Assembly: GCA_028717465.1 (NCBI GenBank)
Contig: JAQUNS010000018.1
Span: forward strand, 1 to 9,369
DNA: 9,369 nt
From: Candidatus Omnitrophota bacterium
GTDB taxonomy: Bacteria > Omnitrophota > Gorgyraeia > Kaelpiales > Kaelpiaceae
Reading direction: 5' to 3'
In this document: in pieces, positions 1-7,920 of the stretch
How the letters are laid out: each line of letters starts with the position of its first letter
How positions within the stretch are numbered: position 1 is the first letter of the stretch
Notes under the pieces: model-generated
Seen by the model: the letters and a program-made list of their open reading frames with translations, nothing else
The model's database searches: none
What the model was told of the DNA's origin: nothing
Translations under genes and position numbers: made by a program

Positions 1-1
1 A

Positions 2-1510
2 GCTAAATCCTATTCTGCCGGCACGATAGGCATTGAGCCATACCTAATAGAGATAGAGTCCGATATATCCAGAGGCCTGCCTCAACTTAACATCGTAGGC
101 CTTCCTGATACCGCCATAAAAGAGAGCAAAGAGCGCGTAAGGTCTGCAATTTTAAATTCTGGCTTCGATTTCCCGGCCAAAAGGCTAACCATAAACCTTG
201 CCCCCGCTCATACCAAAAAAGAGGGATCTTTATACGACCTGCCTATAGCTCTGGCGATACTTGCCTCTATCGGCAACATCGACAATTCTAACCTTGAGAA
301 ATTTATAATAGTAGGAGAACTGGCCCTGGACGGTACGGTGAGGCCGGTAAAGGGGGCTTTGAATCTGGTCGGGCTGGTCAAGGAGAGAAGAAAATCAGGC
401 CTGATACTTCCTTCTGAAAATGCCAAAGAAGCATCTTTTTATCAGAATATCCAGGTCTATCCGGTGCAAAATCTTCTTGAAGCAGCAGCATTCATCCAGG
501 GCAAGCTAAACATATCCCCTTTTAAGTCCAATCCCAAAGATATTGCAAAATACGCCAATAAATATGACTGCGATTTTTCAGAAGTTAAAGGGCAGTACCA
601 GGCAAAACGTGCTATTGAAGTAGCAGTAGCAGGAGCCCACAACCTGCTGATGATAGGCCCGCCCGGAGCAGGCAAAACCATGCTTGCAAAACGCATCCCT
701 ACAATCCTTCCCGCCATGAATATCGAAGAAGCAATCGAAGTATCTAAAATACACAGCATATCTGGCCTGCTTAACAGTAATAACCCTTTTGTATTCCAAA
801 GGCCCTACAGGTCTCCGCACCATACATCTTCCGATGTCGCTCTTATAGGAGGAGGAACCTACCCTAAGCCGGGAGAGGTCTCGCTCTCCCATAAAGGCGT
901 CCTTTATTTAGATGAACTGCCTGAATTTAAACGCAATGCCTTAGAAGCCTTAAGGCAGCCCCTGGAAGACGGGCAGGTCACGGTTGCCAGGGCCCAGCGT
1001 TCAATAAGATTCCCGTCTGAGTTTATGCTTGTTGCCTCGATGAACCCCTGTCCCTGCGGATATTACGGTTCTAATACAACCCAGTGTAACTGCAGCCCGT
1101 ATAAAATACAAAGCTACCTTCAGAAAATATCAGGCCCGTTATTAGACAGGATTGATATTCAAATCCGTGTGCCGGCAGTTAAATACAAAGAGCTTTCAGA
1201 GGAGGCTCTCTCTGAACCTTCAACTGAAATAAGAAAACGGATAGAAAAGACGCGCAAAATCCAGATGAAAAGAGTAAAAAAATTCAACTCCCGCCTCGCT
1301 ACCAGAGAAATAAAGAAATTCTGTTCACTTGGCTCTGAACCATCAACCCTTTTAAAAATGGCAATAGAAGAACTCCGCCTATCAGCCCGGGCATACGATA
1401 AAATTTTAAAAGTAGCCAGGACTATAGCTGACTTAGACTCATCTCAGGAAATCAATAACCAGCATATTTCCGAAGCCATCTCCTACAGGACGCTGGACAG
1501 GGAAATATGA
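2..1510 (+). CDS. comM: ComM/YifB-family AAA+ ATPase (Mg chelatase-like), 5' partial
   Basis: The reading frame is open from base 2. The first visible residues, AKSYSAGTIGIEPYLI, match the usual MLAK start of this family, so probably only about 5 bases are missing. The visible 502 residues fit the family's roughly 500. Domain order in visible numbering: an N-terminal ChlI/Lon-protease-like fold (about 15-140), the Mg-chelatase AAA+ core and a C-terminal helical domain (about 400-495). The core has Walker A GPPGAGKT at 219-226, Walker B LYLDE at 301-305, a Cys cluster at 350, 352, 362 and 364, and Arg383 in LLDRIDI. ComM of naturally transformable bacteria is a hexameric DNA helicase that promotes branch migration during integration of incoming DNA. 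It is cytoplasmic and is not a real magnesium chelatase. The gene is also widespread in species never shown to be competent, so competence here is only an inference. No other competence gene is visible. The reading frame is intact to the TGA. Confidence 0.95.
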   Translation, partial: AKSYSAGTIGIEPYLIEIESDISRGLPQLNIVGLPDTAIKESKERVRSAILNSGFDFPAKRLTINLAPAHTKKEGSLYDLPIALAILASIGNIDNSNLEKFIIVGELALDGTVRPVKGALNLVGLVKERRKSGLILPSENAKEASFYQNIQVYPVQNLLEAAAFIQGKLNISPFKSNPKDIAKYANKYDCDFSEVKGQYQAKRAIEVAVAGAHNLLMIGPPGAGKTMLAKRIPTILPAMNIEEAIEVSKIHSISGLLNSNNPFVFQRPYRSPHHTSSDVALIGGGTYPKPGEVSLSHKGVLYLDELPEFKRNALEALRQPLEDGQVTVARAQRSIRFPSEFMLVASMNPCPCGYYGSNTTQCNCSPYKIQSYLQKISGPLLDRIDIQIRVPAVKYKELSEEALSEPSTEIRKRIEKTRKIQMKRVKKFNSRLATREIKKFCSLGSEPSTLLKMAIEELRLSARAYDKILKVARTIADLDSSQEINNQHISEAISYRTLDREI

Positions 1511-1593
1511 TCTCAGTAAACAGTAAAAATTAAACCTTAGCCCTGCATTTTTATTTTCCAGCTAAACTAATATTATTTTTTTCTTAGCCTTCA

Positions 1594-1602
1594 TGGTAGA
1601 AT
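1594..1602 (+). promoter_or_regulatory. Extended -10 promoter of the PfkB-family kinase gene, giving a leaderless mRNA
   Basis: TGGTAGAAT fits the extended -10 form TGnTATAAT with one mismatch in the hexamer. It ends 8 nt before the ATG at 1611, so transcription would start at or next to that ATG. The expected -35 position lies in a T-rich stretch without a good TTGACA, which an extended -10 can tolerate. The same hexamer, TAGAAT, is the -10 of the strong promoter at 8812-8817. Confidence 0.5.
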
Positions 1603-1610
1603 ATAAACCC

Positions 1611-2522
1611 ATGAGCATACTGGCAATTGGCTCTATAGCGCTGGACACAATTAAAACGCCGTTTGGAAAAGTTAAAAATATACTGGGCGGATCTGCGGTA
1701 TATTTTTCTGTCAGCGCATCCCATTTTACATCTGTTAAGCTGGTAGCAGTCGTAGGAGAAGACTTCCCTGAAAAACATATTCTTTTCTTAAAAAACAAAA
1801 ACATAGATTTAAACGGTTTAAGCATAAAAAAAGGCAAGACATTCCACTGGGAGGGCGAATACAGCTGGAATTTTTCAAATCCAAAAACAATAACTACCGA
1901 CTTAAACGTATTTGCAGATTTTAATCCTGAACTCTCCGGCGACTACAGAAAAAGCAAATATATATTTCTGGCCAATATTGACCCCGAGATTCAAGTGAAG
2001 GTTTTAAACCAGATCAAAAATCCAAAACTGGTTGCCTGCGACACAATGAACTACTGGATCGAAAACAAACGTAAAAAACTCATAAACCTGCTCAAGCGCG
2101 TTGATATTTTTATCATCAATGAATCGGAGTCCAAAGAGCTTACCTATGAGGCTAACCTTATTAAAGCCGGGAAAAAAATACTCCGGTTTGGCCCTAAAAT
2201 AATTGTAATTAAAAAAGGAGAGCACGGCGTGCTTCTGTTTACAAAAGACCATATGTTTACAACGCCGGCATACTTATTGGAATCGGTCTTTGACCCCACA
2301 GGCGCAGGAGATACCTTCGCCGGGGGGTTTATGGGTTATCTGGCAAAACATAAAAAAATAGGCCAGGGAACTTTGAGAAAAGCCGTAATCTACGGGAGCA
2401 TTATGGCGACTTTTGCAGTTGAAGATTTTAGCCTGGGCAAATTAGGTTCGATTTCAAAATCCGACATAGAAAAAAGGATCAAAACATTTAAAAAAATCAC
2501 GTCTTTTGAGATAAAACCATAG
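1611..2522 (+). CDS. PfkB/ribokinase-family carbohydrate or nucleoside kinase
   Basis: The product is a 303-residue cytoplasmic kinase of the PfkB superfamily, which transfers the ATP gamma-phosphate to a sugar or nucleoside hydroxyl. The N-terminal strand MSILAIGSIALD is followed by the first family signature around Gly26-Gly27 (LGGSAVYFS). NESE is at 170-173 and KKGEHG at 201-206. The second signature, DPTGAGDTFAGGF, contains the anion-hole GAGD at 231-234, with Asp234 as the catalytic base. LANIDP and VACDTMNYW are familiar from a conserved group of PfkB proteins annotated only as sugar kinase, so the substrate is unknown. I chose the ATG at 1611 because the family fold starts there and because an extended -10 lies just upstream. 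The in-frame ATG at 1593 would overlap that -10 and adds only six residues without homology. Neither start has a Shine-Dalgarno site. About 100 nt separate the gene from comM. Confidence 0.9.
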   Translation: MSILAIGSIALDTIKTPFGKVKNILGGSAVYFSVSASHFTSVKLVAVVGEDFPEKHILFLKNKNIDLNGLSIKKGKTFHWEGEYSWNFSNPKTITTDLNVFADFNPELSGDYRKSKYIFLANIDPEIQVKVLNQIKNPKLVACDTMNYWIENKRKKLINLLKRVDIFIINESESKELTYEANLIKAGKKILRFGPKIIVIKKGEHGVLLFTKDHMFTTPAYLLESVFDPTGAGDTFAGGFMGYLAKHKKIGQGTLRKAVIYGSIMATFAVEDFSLGKLGSISKSDIEKRIKTFKKITSFEIKP

Positions 2523-2601
2523 GTATATTTCCTGATTTTTTAAGGCAGGCCTGGCATAAAAAATTATAGCAGTGTAAACATTTCAGACAGCCTGCAACTA
2601 A

Positions 2602-2650
2602 AGTTAACTAATTTTCGCTTATTTAAATACGGCTTAAACCATAACTAGTT
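2602..2650. promoter_or_regulatory. Two short palindromes, candidate activator-binding region
   Basis: AGTTAACT (2602-2609) and AACTAGTT (2643-2650) are perfect 8-bp palindromes about 41 bp apart centre to centre, roughly four helical turns. They lie about 35-80 bp upstream of the sigma-54-type promoter. Sigma-54 promoters need an upstream bound enhancer protein, so this is a reasonable place for its sites. Eight-base palindromes also arise by chance in AT-rich DNA, so the call is weak. Confidence 0.22.
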
Positions 2651-2681
2651 TATTTTTCAATCACTTCGCTATTGCACATTC

Positions 2682-2697
2682 TGGCATATATATTGCA
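2682..2697 (+). promoter_or_regulatory. Sigma-54 (RpoN) type -24/-12 promoter
   Basis: The sequence TGGCATATATATTGCA fits the RpoN consensus TGGCAC-N5-TTGCA with a single difference (T for C at the end of the first element). The invariant GG (2683-2684) and GC (2695-2696) are exactly 12 bp apart. Transcription would start near 2708, leaving a leader of about 28 nt that holds the AAGGAGA ribosome site. A competing sigma-70 reading exists: TTGCAC at 2672 and CATAAT at 2696 with an 18-bp spacer. It is poorer and shares the same bases. Confidence 0.6.
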
Positions 2698-2735
2698 TAA
2701 TTACATTAAGCGGTTTAAAGAACAAGGAGAATATT

Positions 2736-4361
2736 ATGAAAATATACAGATATCTTGCGGTATTGACATTATTTCTATCATCTTATGCTTATGCCCTAGA
2801 CTACAGGAAAATAACTTATGCCTCGGCAACAAAATCAGAGCTTAATATCTCTGAGCTGGGGATGTTTAACTTTATAATATCTGGCAGCAGCCCCTCAGCC
2901 GTTATAACAGCCCTGGGAGCCGGCGCAGAAGCAACAGTCATCAGCGGTAGCAATCACGATTATAACGGTGAGACTCTGGAAGAAGGCGGCAAACCGGCAA
3001 TACGCCTGTCAACCACAGAAGACAATTTAACAACCTCTAATATCACATTAGAAGGCACCCCGAGTTCAATTGAAGGCAGTATAGCTTATGAGATAGATAC
3101 TAAAAATCTGGCAATATTCCTGCGCAAAAATGCTGACCTAGTATATTCATCCGATACAACCTTAAGCAACACCTCTATAGGCTCAAGCGGAAGCTATAAA
3201 ATCGTATATGTCAACAATGCCCGCCTTACTCTAAGCAATAATTTCACCGGCCATGGAGTGCTCTATATTGAAGACAGCAGTCTTTCGGATCATGAACCGT
3301 TATTGCAGATGCTCAACAATGCAGCCTGGTACGGGCTTATCATAATCAACCAGCCTAACGGCGGCACTAAAACATCCAAGATACTGCTTCAGGGCTCAGA
3401 AGCATCTTTCGGAATAGAGGATTTCGTAATAGTCGCAGCTGATAGCCTGACTGTCGGAAACAACCTTGATATCTCATCCGGAGGCATCGCGGTAGCCGGA
3501 GCAGGAGGAACTCTCACTATAGGCACTAATGCAAATATTACCGGTGATGTCCGGGCAGACAACCTGAGCATCGGGAATAATGCCAATATCGAAGGGGACC
3601 TGTATTACAATACTTTCAGTTACGGCAATAACTTCTCTCTTAGTGGCAGTCAGATCACGCCTTCAGAGTTTCCGTTTGTAGTACTGCCTGACTTCCCTGT
3701 TTTTACGCAGGGCAACCAGAGCATAAATTTAAGCAACAACAGTAGTTATTATTTAAACGAAGGCTCCTATAACAATATAGCGCTGGGCAATAACAGCATT
3801 TTATATTTAAACGGCGGGGATTATAACCTTAACAGCATCTACATGGGCAATAACGCCCAGATAATATATCTGGCTAAATCTACAATCAATGTAAAAGAGC
3901 GGGTTACCTTAGGCAATAATGCCCGGATATACACAACATCAGTAGCACTTGATTCCACCGATTGCGTATTTTATATCGAAGGTTACGGATACTCATCCGA
4001 TACAAACGTATTTAATCTGGGCAATGATCCCGGGCTCTATTGCAATATTTATGCGCCCAACTCCAAGATACAAATAAGAAATAACTCCGACATAAAAGGC
4101 GCCATAATAGCTAAAACAGTTACAACAGACAATGATGCTTCCGCTTCGATAGTCTTAGAGAGCGCTTTTGCAGGCCAGGGCTCCGAATCCAGCTTTGTAA
4201 AAGTTTACGGTGCTATGCTTTTTATCGGAAATAAATTCCAGATTCCAAACAGCGGCAAAAATGCCCGCTGTTATTATTCTCAAGAGATACTCCAGGACAT
4301 AAACACAGAACTCTCTTTGCGACCGGCTAATTTTATTAAATGGAAGGAGGCTGGACAATGA
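2736..4361 (+). CDS. Secreted beta-helix repeat protein with PilX-like C-terminal motif (first of tandem pair)
   Basis: The 541-residue product starts with a Sec signal peptide whose hydrophobic core ends in AYA at about residue 20. No type III prepilin site (Gly-Phe-x4-Glu) is visible. From about residue 240 a Gly-Asn-Asn motif recurs every 17-22 residues or double that (Gly241, 263, 280, 297, 351, 371, 393, 429). This suggests a parallel beta-helix like that of bactofilins; NIEGDLYYN is typical of such coils. The segment GVLYIEDSS...WYGLIIINQ (174-206) and the segment CNIYAPNS...GAIIAK (436-460) resemble the conserved parts of DUF7305/PilX-associated proteins of type IV pilus systems. That assignment is from memory and moderate. 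The likely location is the periplasm or cell surface. The start has a strong AAGGAGA 5 nt upstream, and the stop overlaps the next gene's ATG. A possible Sec-targeted structural or adhesive role is inference. Confidence 0.85.
   Translation: MKIYRYLAVLTLFLSSYAYALDYRKITYASATKSELNISELGMFNFIISGSSPSAVITALGAGAEATVISGSNHDYNGETLEEGGKPAIRLSTTEDNLTTSNITLEGTPSSIEGSIAYEIDTKNLAIFLRKNADLVYSSDTTLSNTSIGSSGSYKIVYVNNARLTLSNNFTGHGVLYIEDSSLSDHEPLLQMLNNAAWYGLIIINQPNGGTKTSKILLQGSEASFGIEDFVIVAADSLTVGNNLDISSGGIAVAGAGGTLTIGTNANITGDVRADNLSIGNNANIEGDLYYNTFSYGNNFSLSGSQITPSEFPFVVLPDFPVFTQGNQSINLSNNSSYYLNEGSYNNIALGNNSILYLNGGDYNLNSIYMGNNAQIIYLAKSTINVKERVTLGNNARIYTTSVALDSTDCVFYIEGYGYSSDTNVFNLGNDPGLYCNIYAPNSKIQIRNNSDIKGAIIAKTVTTDNDASASIVLESAFAGQGSESSFVKVYGAMLFIGNKFQIPNSGKNARCYYSQEILQDINTELSLRPANFIKWKEAGQ
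4343..4350 (+). promoter_or_regulatory. Strong ribosome binding site that decides the start of the second secreted gene
   Basis: GAAGGAGG lies 7 nt before the ATG at 4358, the standard distance. The alternative upstream ATG at 4340 precedes this site and would place charged residues ahead of the signal peptide, so 4358 is the start. The site lies inside the last codons of the preceding gene, as expected for translational coupling through the ATGA overlap. Confidence 0.85.
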
Positions 4362-5971
4362 AAAATAATGTGCTGATACTGCTAGCCCTTATCATCTTTA
4401 TGCCTCATTCAGAGGCAGTTTATAAAAAAGCAACTCAGGAGGCCGGATTAAGAGTGCAGCTAAACATAGATGAACTGGCCGCAGTAAATTTTCTGTTTAA
4501 AAACTTAAACCCGGATGCCGAAATGCACGGGGACCCAGGAAAATCGCTATATACGATATTCAGCGGTAAAAATTTCAATATCAACGGCACAGAATCATCC
4601 GGGATAAAAGAGGCAGTCAAATTGAACCTCTCAAGCAGCCTGCTCCACAGCAGCCATATTACCTTAGAAGGATCCCCCCAAACCGCAGGTAATTTCTCTT
4701 ATGATCTCGCTATAGAGGATCTAACTGCTGTAATCAAAAAAAACGCTAACATATCTATTTCCGGAGATACTGTTTATCAAAATACCGCAATCGGAGCTGA
4801 AGATAATTTCCAGATAGTATATGTAAATAACGCAAAGATAACTTTATCGCACGGATTTAAAGGCTACGGCATACTCTATATAGAAGATTCTTCATATTCT
4901 AGCAGCTACCCGATATTTGAAATGCTGGGCAGCGCCAAGTGGCACGGCTTGATAATAATAAATCAAACAGCTAACAAAACTTCAAAGATATATTTTAAAG
5001 GCAGCCCGGCAATGAACCTGGAAAATTTTGCTATAATCGGAATTGAAAGCGTAACTATAGGCAGCAACCTGTCCGTAAGCAGCGGCGCCATAGGAGCATA
5101 TTTAGACGGCGGCAGTGTTACAGTCGGAGATAACGCCAGCTTTAGCGGCTCAATAATAGGCGACTCTATAACGCTGGGCAATAATGCTCAGGTAACAGGA
5201 AATATTTATTACAATACCCAGCTTACTACCGGAACCGGATTTGTCCATAGCGGTGATGAGGTTACGCCCTGTACTGTCCCTTTTTCCGGCCTGCCTGAAT
5301 TTCCTGATTTTGAAGCAGGCGCAGATGACATAAGCATAGACAGCAACGCAACCTATACCTTAGAACCCGGGAGCTACAGAAACATCTCGATAGGAAATAA
5401 CTCCACACTGATAATCACCGGGGGAACTTATAATATAAACAATTTATCGGCCGGCAACAGCTGCCTGATAAGCTACCAGAACCCGGCAGATATAAATGTT
5501 AAAGGCAAGGTGGAATTCGGCAATACGCCCAAGATAAAGCCGGCCAGTGAATCAGTAAACGCTAAAGATTTTGTGCTATATATAGAAGGAGCAAATTATG
5601 AGGAAGAAGATGTATTCTATTATGAAGATGTTTTCATAGCTTACAACAGGCCTGAGTTATATTGTAATATCTACGCGCCAAACTCAGCCGTAAAAATAGG
5701 CAACTACGGACAGTACAAAGGCGCAGTTATCGCAAAACATATAACTTCCGGCAATAACCCCTCAACTTCAGTTGAGCTTAACAGCGCATTCACCTCACCC
5801 CCTGCCTATATCGAGGTTTACGGAAGCATAGTGCTCTCGGGAAATACTATCCATATACCCTACTTAGGAAGTAATTGTAAAATATATTTCTCTCACCAGG
5901 CTCTTACAAAAGTAAATGAGCTGCTCTGGTCTATACCTGTAAGCTGGAGAAAGTGGAAAGAAGTCGAATAA
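4358..5971 (+). CDS. Secreted beta-helix repeat protein with PilX-like C-terminal motif (second of tandem pair)
   Basis: This 537-residue paralog of the preceding gene has the same layout. A Sec signal peptide (MKNNVLILLALIIFMPHSEA) is followed by a variable N-terminal part, then VYVNNA, LYIEDSS and GLIIINQ. Gly-Asn repeats follow (Gly235, 257, 274, 346, 366, 388, 447), then the C-terminal YCNIYAPNS...GAVIAK block. That block falls at residues 435-460 in both proteins, with 17 of 26 residues identical. Both end in a similar SQEIL/SHQAL...W-K-E tail. An acidic insert, YEEEDVFYYEDVF, sits near 414-426 and is absent from the first copy. The ATG overlaps the previous TGA by 4 nt, so the pair is co-transcribed and probably co-translated in similar amounts. 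The function is unknown. A heteromeric surface or periplasmic structure is inferred from pairing and secretion, not seen. Confidence 0.85.
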   Translation: MKNNVLILLALIIFMPHSEAVYKKATQEAGLRVQLNIDELAAVNFLFKNLNPDAEMHGDPGKSLYTIFSGKNFNINGTESSGIKEAVKLNLSSSLLHSSHITLEGSPQTAGNFSYDLAIEDLTAVIKKNANISISGDTVYQNTAIGAEDNFQIVYVNNAKITLSHGFKGYGILYIEDSSYSSSYPIFEMLGSAKWHGLIIINQTANKTSKIYFKGSPAMNLENFAIIGIESVTIGSNLSVSSGAIGAYLDGGSVTVGDNASFSGSIIGDSITLGNNAQVTGNIYYNTQLTTGTGFVHSGDEVTPCTVPFSGLPEFPDFEAGADDISIDSNATYTLEPGSYRNISIGNNSTLIITGGTYNINNLSAGNSCLISYQNPADINVKGKVEFGNTPKIKPASESVNAKDFVLYIEGANYEEEDVFYYEDVFIAYNRPELYCNIYAPNSAVKIGNYGQYKGAVIAKHITSGNNPSTSVELNSAFTSPPAYIEVYGSIVLSGNTIHIPYLGSNCKIYFSHQALTKVNELLWSIPVSWRKWKEVE

Positions 5972-5973
5972 AT

Positions 5974-7665
5974 TTAGTTAAAGGCTGTCTTCTTGAATCC
6001 GGCATGTTCTTTTTGGGCCTTCCAGCGCATCTCTTCCAGTACTCCCTGGGCTATGTTTGTAAGGTGGTCTCCTATTTTCTCCATGTTGTCTACCAGATCA
6101 AGGAATATGATGCCGGATTTGATATTGCACTTTCCTTCATTTAACCTGTCAACGTGGGATTTTTTCAAATCGACCTGAAGCCTGTTTATGTTTTTCTCTC
6201 TGGATAAAACGCTTTCGGCCATATCATAATTATTGTTCAAAAGAGCGCTCTCTGCCTCTGTCATCATGCTGCGCAGTTCATTCCACATCAGATTGATCTC
6301 TTTCATGGCGTCGTCTGTAAAGGGAAGTTTTTCGCCCGCCCTGCGCTCTGCAAATTCAACGATATTTTCGGCATGGTCCCCTATTCTCTCGGCATCATTT
6401 ACACTGTGTATTAAAACCGGTAACGACTCTGACTCTTCGTCGCTGAGGCTATTTTGAGAAATATCGACAAGATATTCGGTAATAGCCGATTGAAGCCCGT
6501 CAACCATCTGTTCCATTTCAGAGATCTGCTTAATCTGGCTCAAGTCACTATCTAAAAAACTCTTTATGGCACTAGATACCGATTTTGAGGCTATATTAAG
6601 CATACGGGCAATCTCCCGCCGGGCCTGTTCAATTGCTATAGTCGGAGTATTGAGTAGGTGCTTCTCTAAATATTGCGGCCCAGGCTCTATAGCTCCTTTT
6701 TTCTTGGGAACCAAAAATATACACAGCTTCTCCAGCCAGTTAATAAAAGGCAGGAAAATCAAAGTATTGGCAATATTAAAAAAACTGTGGGATACGGCTA
6801 TATAAAACATTATCCCTTTCAATGTCATCTCTCCGGGAATGATAAAATTTATCCATTTTACAAACCAGCCGTTATAGACAAATATCATCATGTAGCTGAC
6901 TCCGATGATGTTGAATATACTGTGGGCCATAGCAGTACGCCTGGCGTTTACGCTTGTACCGGCGGAAGCAAGCTGGGCTGTGATAGTAGTACCGATATTG
7001 TCCCCCAGTATTATAGGTACAGCAGCCGGAAAACTTAACAGGCCGTTAAAAGCCAGGACCTGAACAATCGCTATAGTAGCACTGGAGCTTTGCAAGAGGA
7101 CGGTAATTATTATCCCTACCAAAACACCTAAAAGCGGATTATGGCAGAAAGTGACAAGAATGTCCCTGACATACTGGCTGTCTCTTAAGGGGCCGAAAGC
7201 GTCTCGCATAAAACTAAGCCCTATAAAAAGTATGCCGAAACCCATTATTACCTGGCCCCAGAATTTAACATTCTTTGTTCTGCCAAATGCCTTAATTGCA
7301 AAACCTGCCCCGACAAAAGGCAGGGCATAATGAGTTATTTTAAAAACAGACATAGAAGAGACAAGCCAGGCGGTAAAAGTTGTGCCTATATTTGCCCCCA
7401 TAACAACAGCTATAGCCTGTTTTAAGGCTAAAAGCCCGGCATTTACAAAGCCTACCACCATAACAGTAGTAGCGCTGGAAGACTGTATCAAGCAGGTCAC
7501 TGCGGTTCCAACCAGCACGCCCACTACAGGCAGCTTGGTCACCATGTTTAAAATGGCCTTTAAGCGCTCCCCGGCTAGTTTCTTCAAGCCTTCGGACATA
7601 ATCTGCATACCGAAGAAGAAAAACCCAAGCCCGCCTAAAATATAAAAGATAAAATCTTTAACCAT
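5974..7665 (-). CDS. Na+/phosphate cotransporter (NptA/YjbB, PNaS family) with C-terminal PhoU-like domain
   Basis: This 563-residue inner-membrane protein belongs to the Na/Pi-cotransporter II family. The membrane part has the family's inverted duplication. QSSSAT is at 61-66 and again at 192-197, and each is followed by a G(A/D)NIGTT loop (90-96 and 221-227). Hydrophobic segments fill residues 5-315. The rest (about 340-550) is a soluble alpha-helical PhoU-like domain with both metal-binding signatures, NDAERIGDHAENI (423-435) and DNMEKIGDHLTNI (526-538). Known members move phosphate with sodium; E. coli YjbB has been reported to export it. The direction here cannot be read from sequence. 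No pst/pho gene is nearby. The start gives a first transmembrane helix in the normal place. No clear Shine-Dalgarno site precedes it. The gene ends 2 nt from the convergent stop of the secreted pair, leaving no room for a dedicated terminator. Confidence 0.93.
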   Translation of the reverse strand: MVKDFIFYILGGLGFFFFGMQIMSEGLKKLAGERLKAILNMVTKLPVVGVLVGTAVTCLIQSSSATTVMVVGFVNAGLLALKQAIAVVMGANIGTTFTAWLVSSMSVFKITHYALPFVGAGFAIKAFGRTKNVKFWGQVIMGFGILFIGLSFMRDAFGPLRDSQYVRDILVTFCHNPLLGVLVGIIITVLLQSSSATIAIVQVLAFNGLLSFPAAVPIILGDNIGTTITAQLASAGTSVNARRTAMAHSIFNIIGVSYMMIFVYNGWFVKWINFIIPGEMTLKGIMFYIAVSHSFFNIANTLIFLPFINWLEKLCIFLVPKKKGAIEPGPQYLEKHLLNTPTIAIEQARREIARMLNIASKSVSSAIKSFLDSDLSQIKQISEMEQMVDGLQSAITEYLVDISQNSLSDEESESLPVLIHSVNDAERIGDHAENIVEFAERRAGEKLPFTDDAMKEINLMWNELRSMMTEAESALLNNNYDMAESVLSREKNINRLQVDLKKSHVDRLNEGKCNIKSGIIFLDLVDNMEKIGDHLTNIAQGVLEEMRWKAQKEHAGFKKTAFN

Positions 7666-7754
7666 TGCTTAGTCTTTAGGGCAAAATTGGTTTTACAAGA
7701 ATGTTCCATCAAGAAATTAATGCTAAAATTGCTGTTTTTATTCTGTTTTGTACT

Positions 7755-7783
7755 AATATAACACAGCATAAAAACATTGACCA
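7755..7783 (-). promoter_or_regulatory. Possible sigma-70 promoter of the Na/phosphate cotransporter gene
   Basis: On the minus strand TGGTCA (7783-7778) and TATATT (7760-7755) are 17 bp apart. A TG one base upstream of the hexamer makes it an extended -10. Transcription would begin near 7748, giving a leader of roughly 80 nt before the ATG at 7665. I see no Pho box. The -35 is only a partial match. Confidence 0.4.
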
Positions 7784-7824
7784 GAGGAAAAACAGGGGCA
7801 AGTATATTAGCTCTTAGCTGATAG

Positions 7825-7880
7825 TAAAGGATAACTGTTAACTGTGAACGGTGAACAGCGAAGATAAAACAGATAACAGT
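7825..7880 (+). repeat. Degenerate heptanucleotide tandem repeat
   Basis: Eight consecutive 7-mers in one phase read TAAAGGA, TAACTGT, TAACTGT, GAACGGT, GAACAGC, GAAGATA, AAACAGA and TAACAGT, roughly (T/G)AACnGT. The middle four (7832-7859) are the clearest. Short degenerate 7-bp repeats of this look occur in intergenic DNA of several bacterial groups, notably cyanobacteria. No function is evident. It lies between the minus-strand terminator and the candidate promoter of the transporter gene. Confidence 0.6.
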
Positions 7881-7892
7881 CCCGACGCTTCG

Positions 7893-7920
7893 AAAAAATG
7901 TTCGGAGCTTAGCTCCGAAC
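7893..7920 (-). terminator. Rho-independent terminator, minus strand, ending the tRNA-Ser trailer
   Basis: A perfect 9-bp GC-rich stem (GTTCGGAGC with GCTCCGAAC, arms 7912-7920 and 7900-7908) with a 3-nt loop is followed on the minus strand by A and then six T. There is no T run on the plus side, so it acts on minus-strand transcripts, meaning the tRNA-Ser unit and whatever reads in from the thioesterase gene. It insulates the phosphate transporter gene downstream. Confidence 0.8.

Noticed and set aside
1539..1588. Terminator after comM
   Set aside because: TTAGC and GCTAA could pair ahead of a T run, but the stem is only 5 bp, AT-rich and has a loop of about 20 nt.
2736..2800. Type IV prepilin leader in the secreted proteins
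   Set aside because: There is no Gly-Phe-x4-Glu processing site. Both N-termini look like ordinary signal peptidase I substrates ending AYA and SEA.
6673..7038. Plus-strand open frame of 121 codons
   Set aside because: It lies entirely opposite the cotransporter gene, whose family motifs are unambiguous; it has no supporting features.
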